Source: Deltaproteobacteria bacterium | GTDB taxonomy: Bacteria > Desulfobacterota > Desulfarculia > Adiutricales > Adiutricaceae | Direction of reading: 5' to 3' | Length of the DNA stretch: 24,490 nucleotides | Assembly (NCBI GenBank): GCA_031267005.1 | Contig: JAIRZX010000370.1 | Span: 1 to 24,490 of the forward strand | Part shown: positions 24,034-24,490 of the stretch, piece by piece | Layout: each line of letters begins with the position of its first letter | Position numbering within the stretch: position 1 is the stretch's first letter | Notes under the pieces: generated by a model | What the model was told of the DNA's origin: nothing | The model's database searches: none | Seen by the model: the letters and a program-made list of their open reading frames with translations, nothing else | Position numbers and translations under genes: made by a program

Positions 24034-24423
24034 ACAGGCGGGGGCAGACGGCAAGGCTCGGCTATGTGGAGAGCTTCCGCCCCCCCCCCGCGTCAAGCCA
24101 CCTGGCTTCCAAAAAGGGGCCGCAGGGCTATTTTTTCGAAAAAGAGGGATCCCGGGGGGGGAGGGGGGAGGCGGGAAAATCGACTGGAGGGCCCTTTTTG
24201 AGAGCCTGGGGGGAGGGATGCGGAGGCGCGGTTTACACTTAGACTGGCCGCGTCTCGGGGTCAGGATCCCCGTCAGGTGACGTCGACGGGTTGCGGGCCG
24301 TTTCCCGAGAGGGCATTATAGCAAAGTTTGTTGATGGAGAGAGAAAGGGCAAGGCAACGAGATATCGTAGGCAGGTGTGGGGGGCTCCTTACGGACACCT
24401 CACCCCCTGATACGCGAGAAAGA
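24034..24423. other. Gap right of module 2
   Basis: No gene called. Notable are a homopolymer-rich stretch (24080-24170) including TTTTTCGAAAAA near 24131, and an inverted repeat AGGTGT/ACACCT (24373-24378/24395-24400). A short plus-strand reading near 24300-24420 (EGIIAKFVDGERKGKATRYR) looks like a possible gene remnant but has no support beyond its composition. Confidence 0.4.
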
Positions 24424-24424
24424 A

Positions 24425-24453
24425 TTAACTTATTTTAGATTAAAATATAAAAT
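24425..24453 (+). promoter_or_regulatory. AT-rich promoter for a gene leaving the window
   Basis: TTAACT (24425-24430), a 17-nt spacer and TAAAAT (24448-24453) in a sharply AT-rich patch. It is followed by AAAGG and ATG 24474. Confidence 0.5.
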
Positions 24454-24473
24454 AAGTAGAAAGGTTGCCAGCC

Positions 24474-24490
24474 ATGTTATTTGACATCGA
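24474..24490 (+). CDS. Start of a gene cut by the window edge
   Basis: ATG 24474 begins MLFDI, preceded by AAAGG (about 10 nt away) and a promoter-like patch. Only five full codons are visible, so nothing can be said about the product. Confidence 0.35.

Overview
The window is a very GC-rich (about 70 % by eye), sparsely coded stretch of a bacterial chromosome. The order dnaG, rpoD, rpsA, sppA, HU/IHF-like gene, together with protein style, suggests a Deltaproteobacteria/Desulfobacterota-type organism; this is inference. Long C-rich gaps separate the core genes. In these gaps every frame reads as low-complexity Pro/Arg/Gly/Ala, so most long open frames there are not genes.

Left part (1-8240). 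A partial gene leaves the window on the minus strand. A good sigma70 promoter (581-608) and an intrinsic terminator (984-1008) then bracket about 390 nt of highly structured sequence without a gene, a candidate ncRNA. Next come dnaG (primase) and, 2.4 kb later, rpoD (housekeeping sigma). Each is preceded on its own strand by a copy of the same roughly 290-350 nt structured element: conserved hairpins, an identical 30-nt core, and one stem with a compensatory base-pair change. I know of no described RNA that matches it. The gap between dnaG and rpoD also holds a 17/18-nt tandem array.

Middle (8240-14180). rpsA (six S1 domains, acidic N-terminus, RD-rich tail), sppA (membrane signal-peptide peptidase with a long Pro-rich cytoplasmic extension) and an HU/IHF-family gene with a histone-H1-like Lys/Ala tail form a compact plus-strand cluster. 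A cytosolic protein of 40-residue TPR-like repeats follows.

Right part (14180-24490) is accessory in character. It holds a minus-strand, membrane-anchored TPR-CHAT protease gene whose reading frame is broken twice. Divergent to it is a probable 6S-like RNA with its terminator, followed by a small degenerate HMGL/homocitrate-synthase-like gene. The most interesting segment is a tandem pair of three-gene modules on the minus strand (23843-21122). Each module has the order Panacea/DUF4065 antitoxin-like gene, coiled-coil membrane protein, small single-TM peptide beginning MDAYD. Both modules share leader hairpins, ribosome-binding sites and the same 1-nt gene junctions. The left module is strongly AT-rich and partly broken; the right one is intact and closer to host composition. 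This looks like a duplicated or twice-acquired Panacea-type toxin-antitoxin or defence cassette with an extra membrane component.

Several frameshifts sit at or near homopolymers, so either real decay or uncorrected indels in the assembly must be considered.
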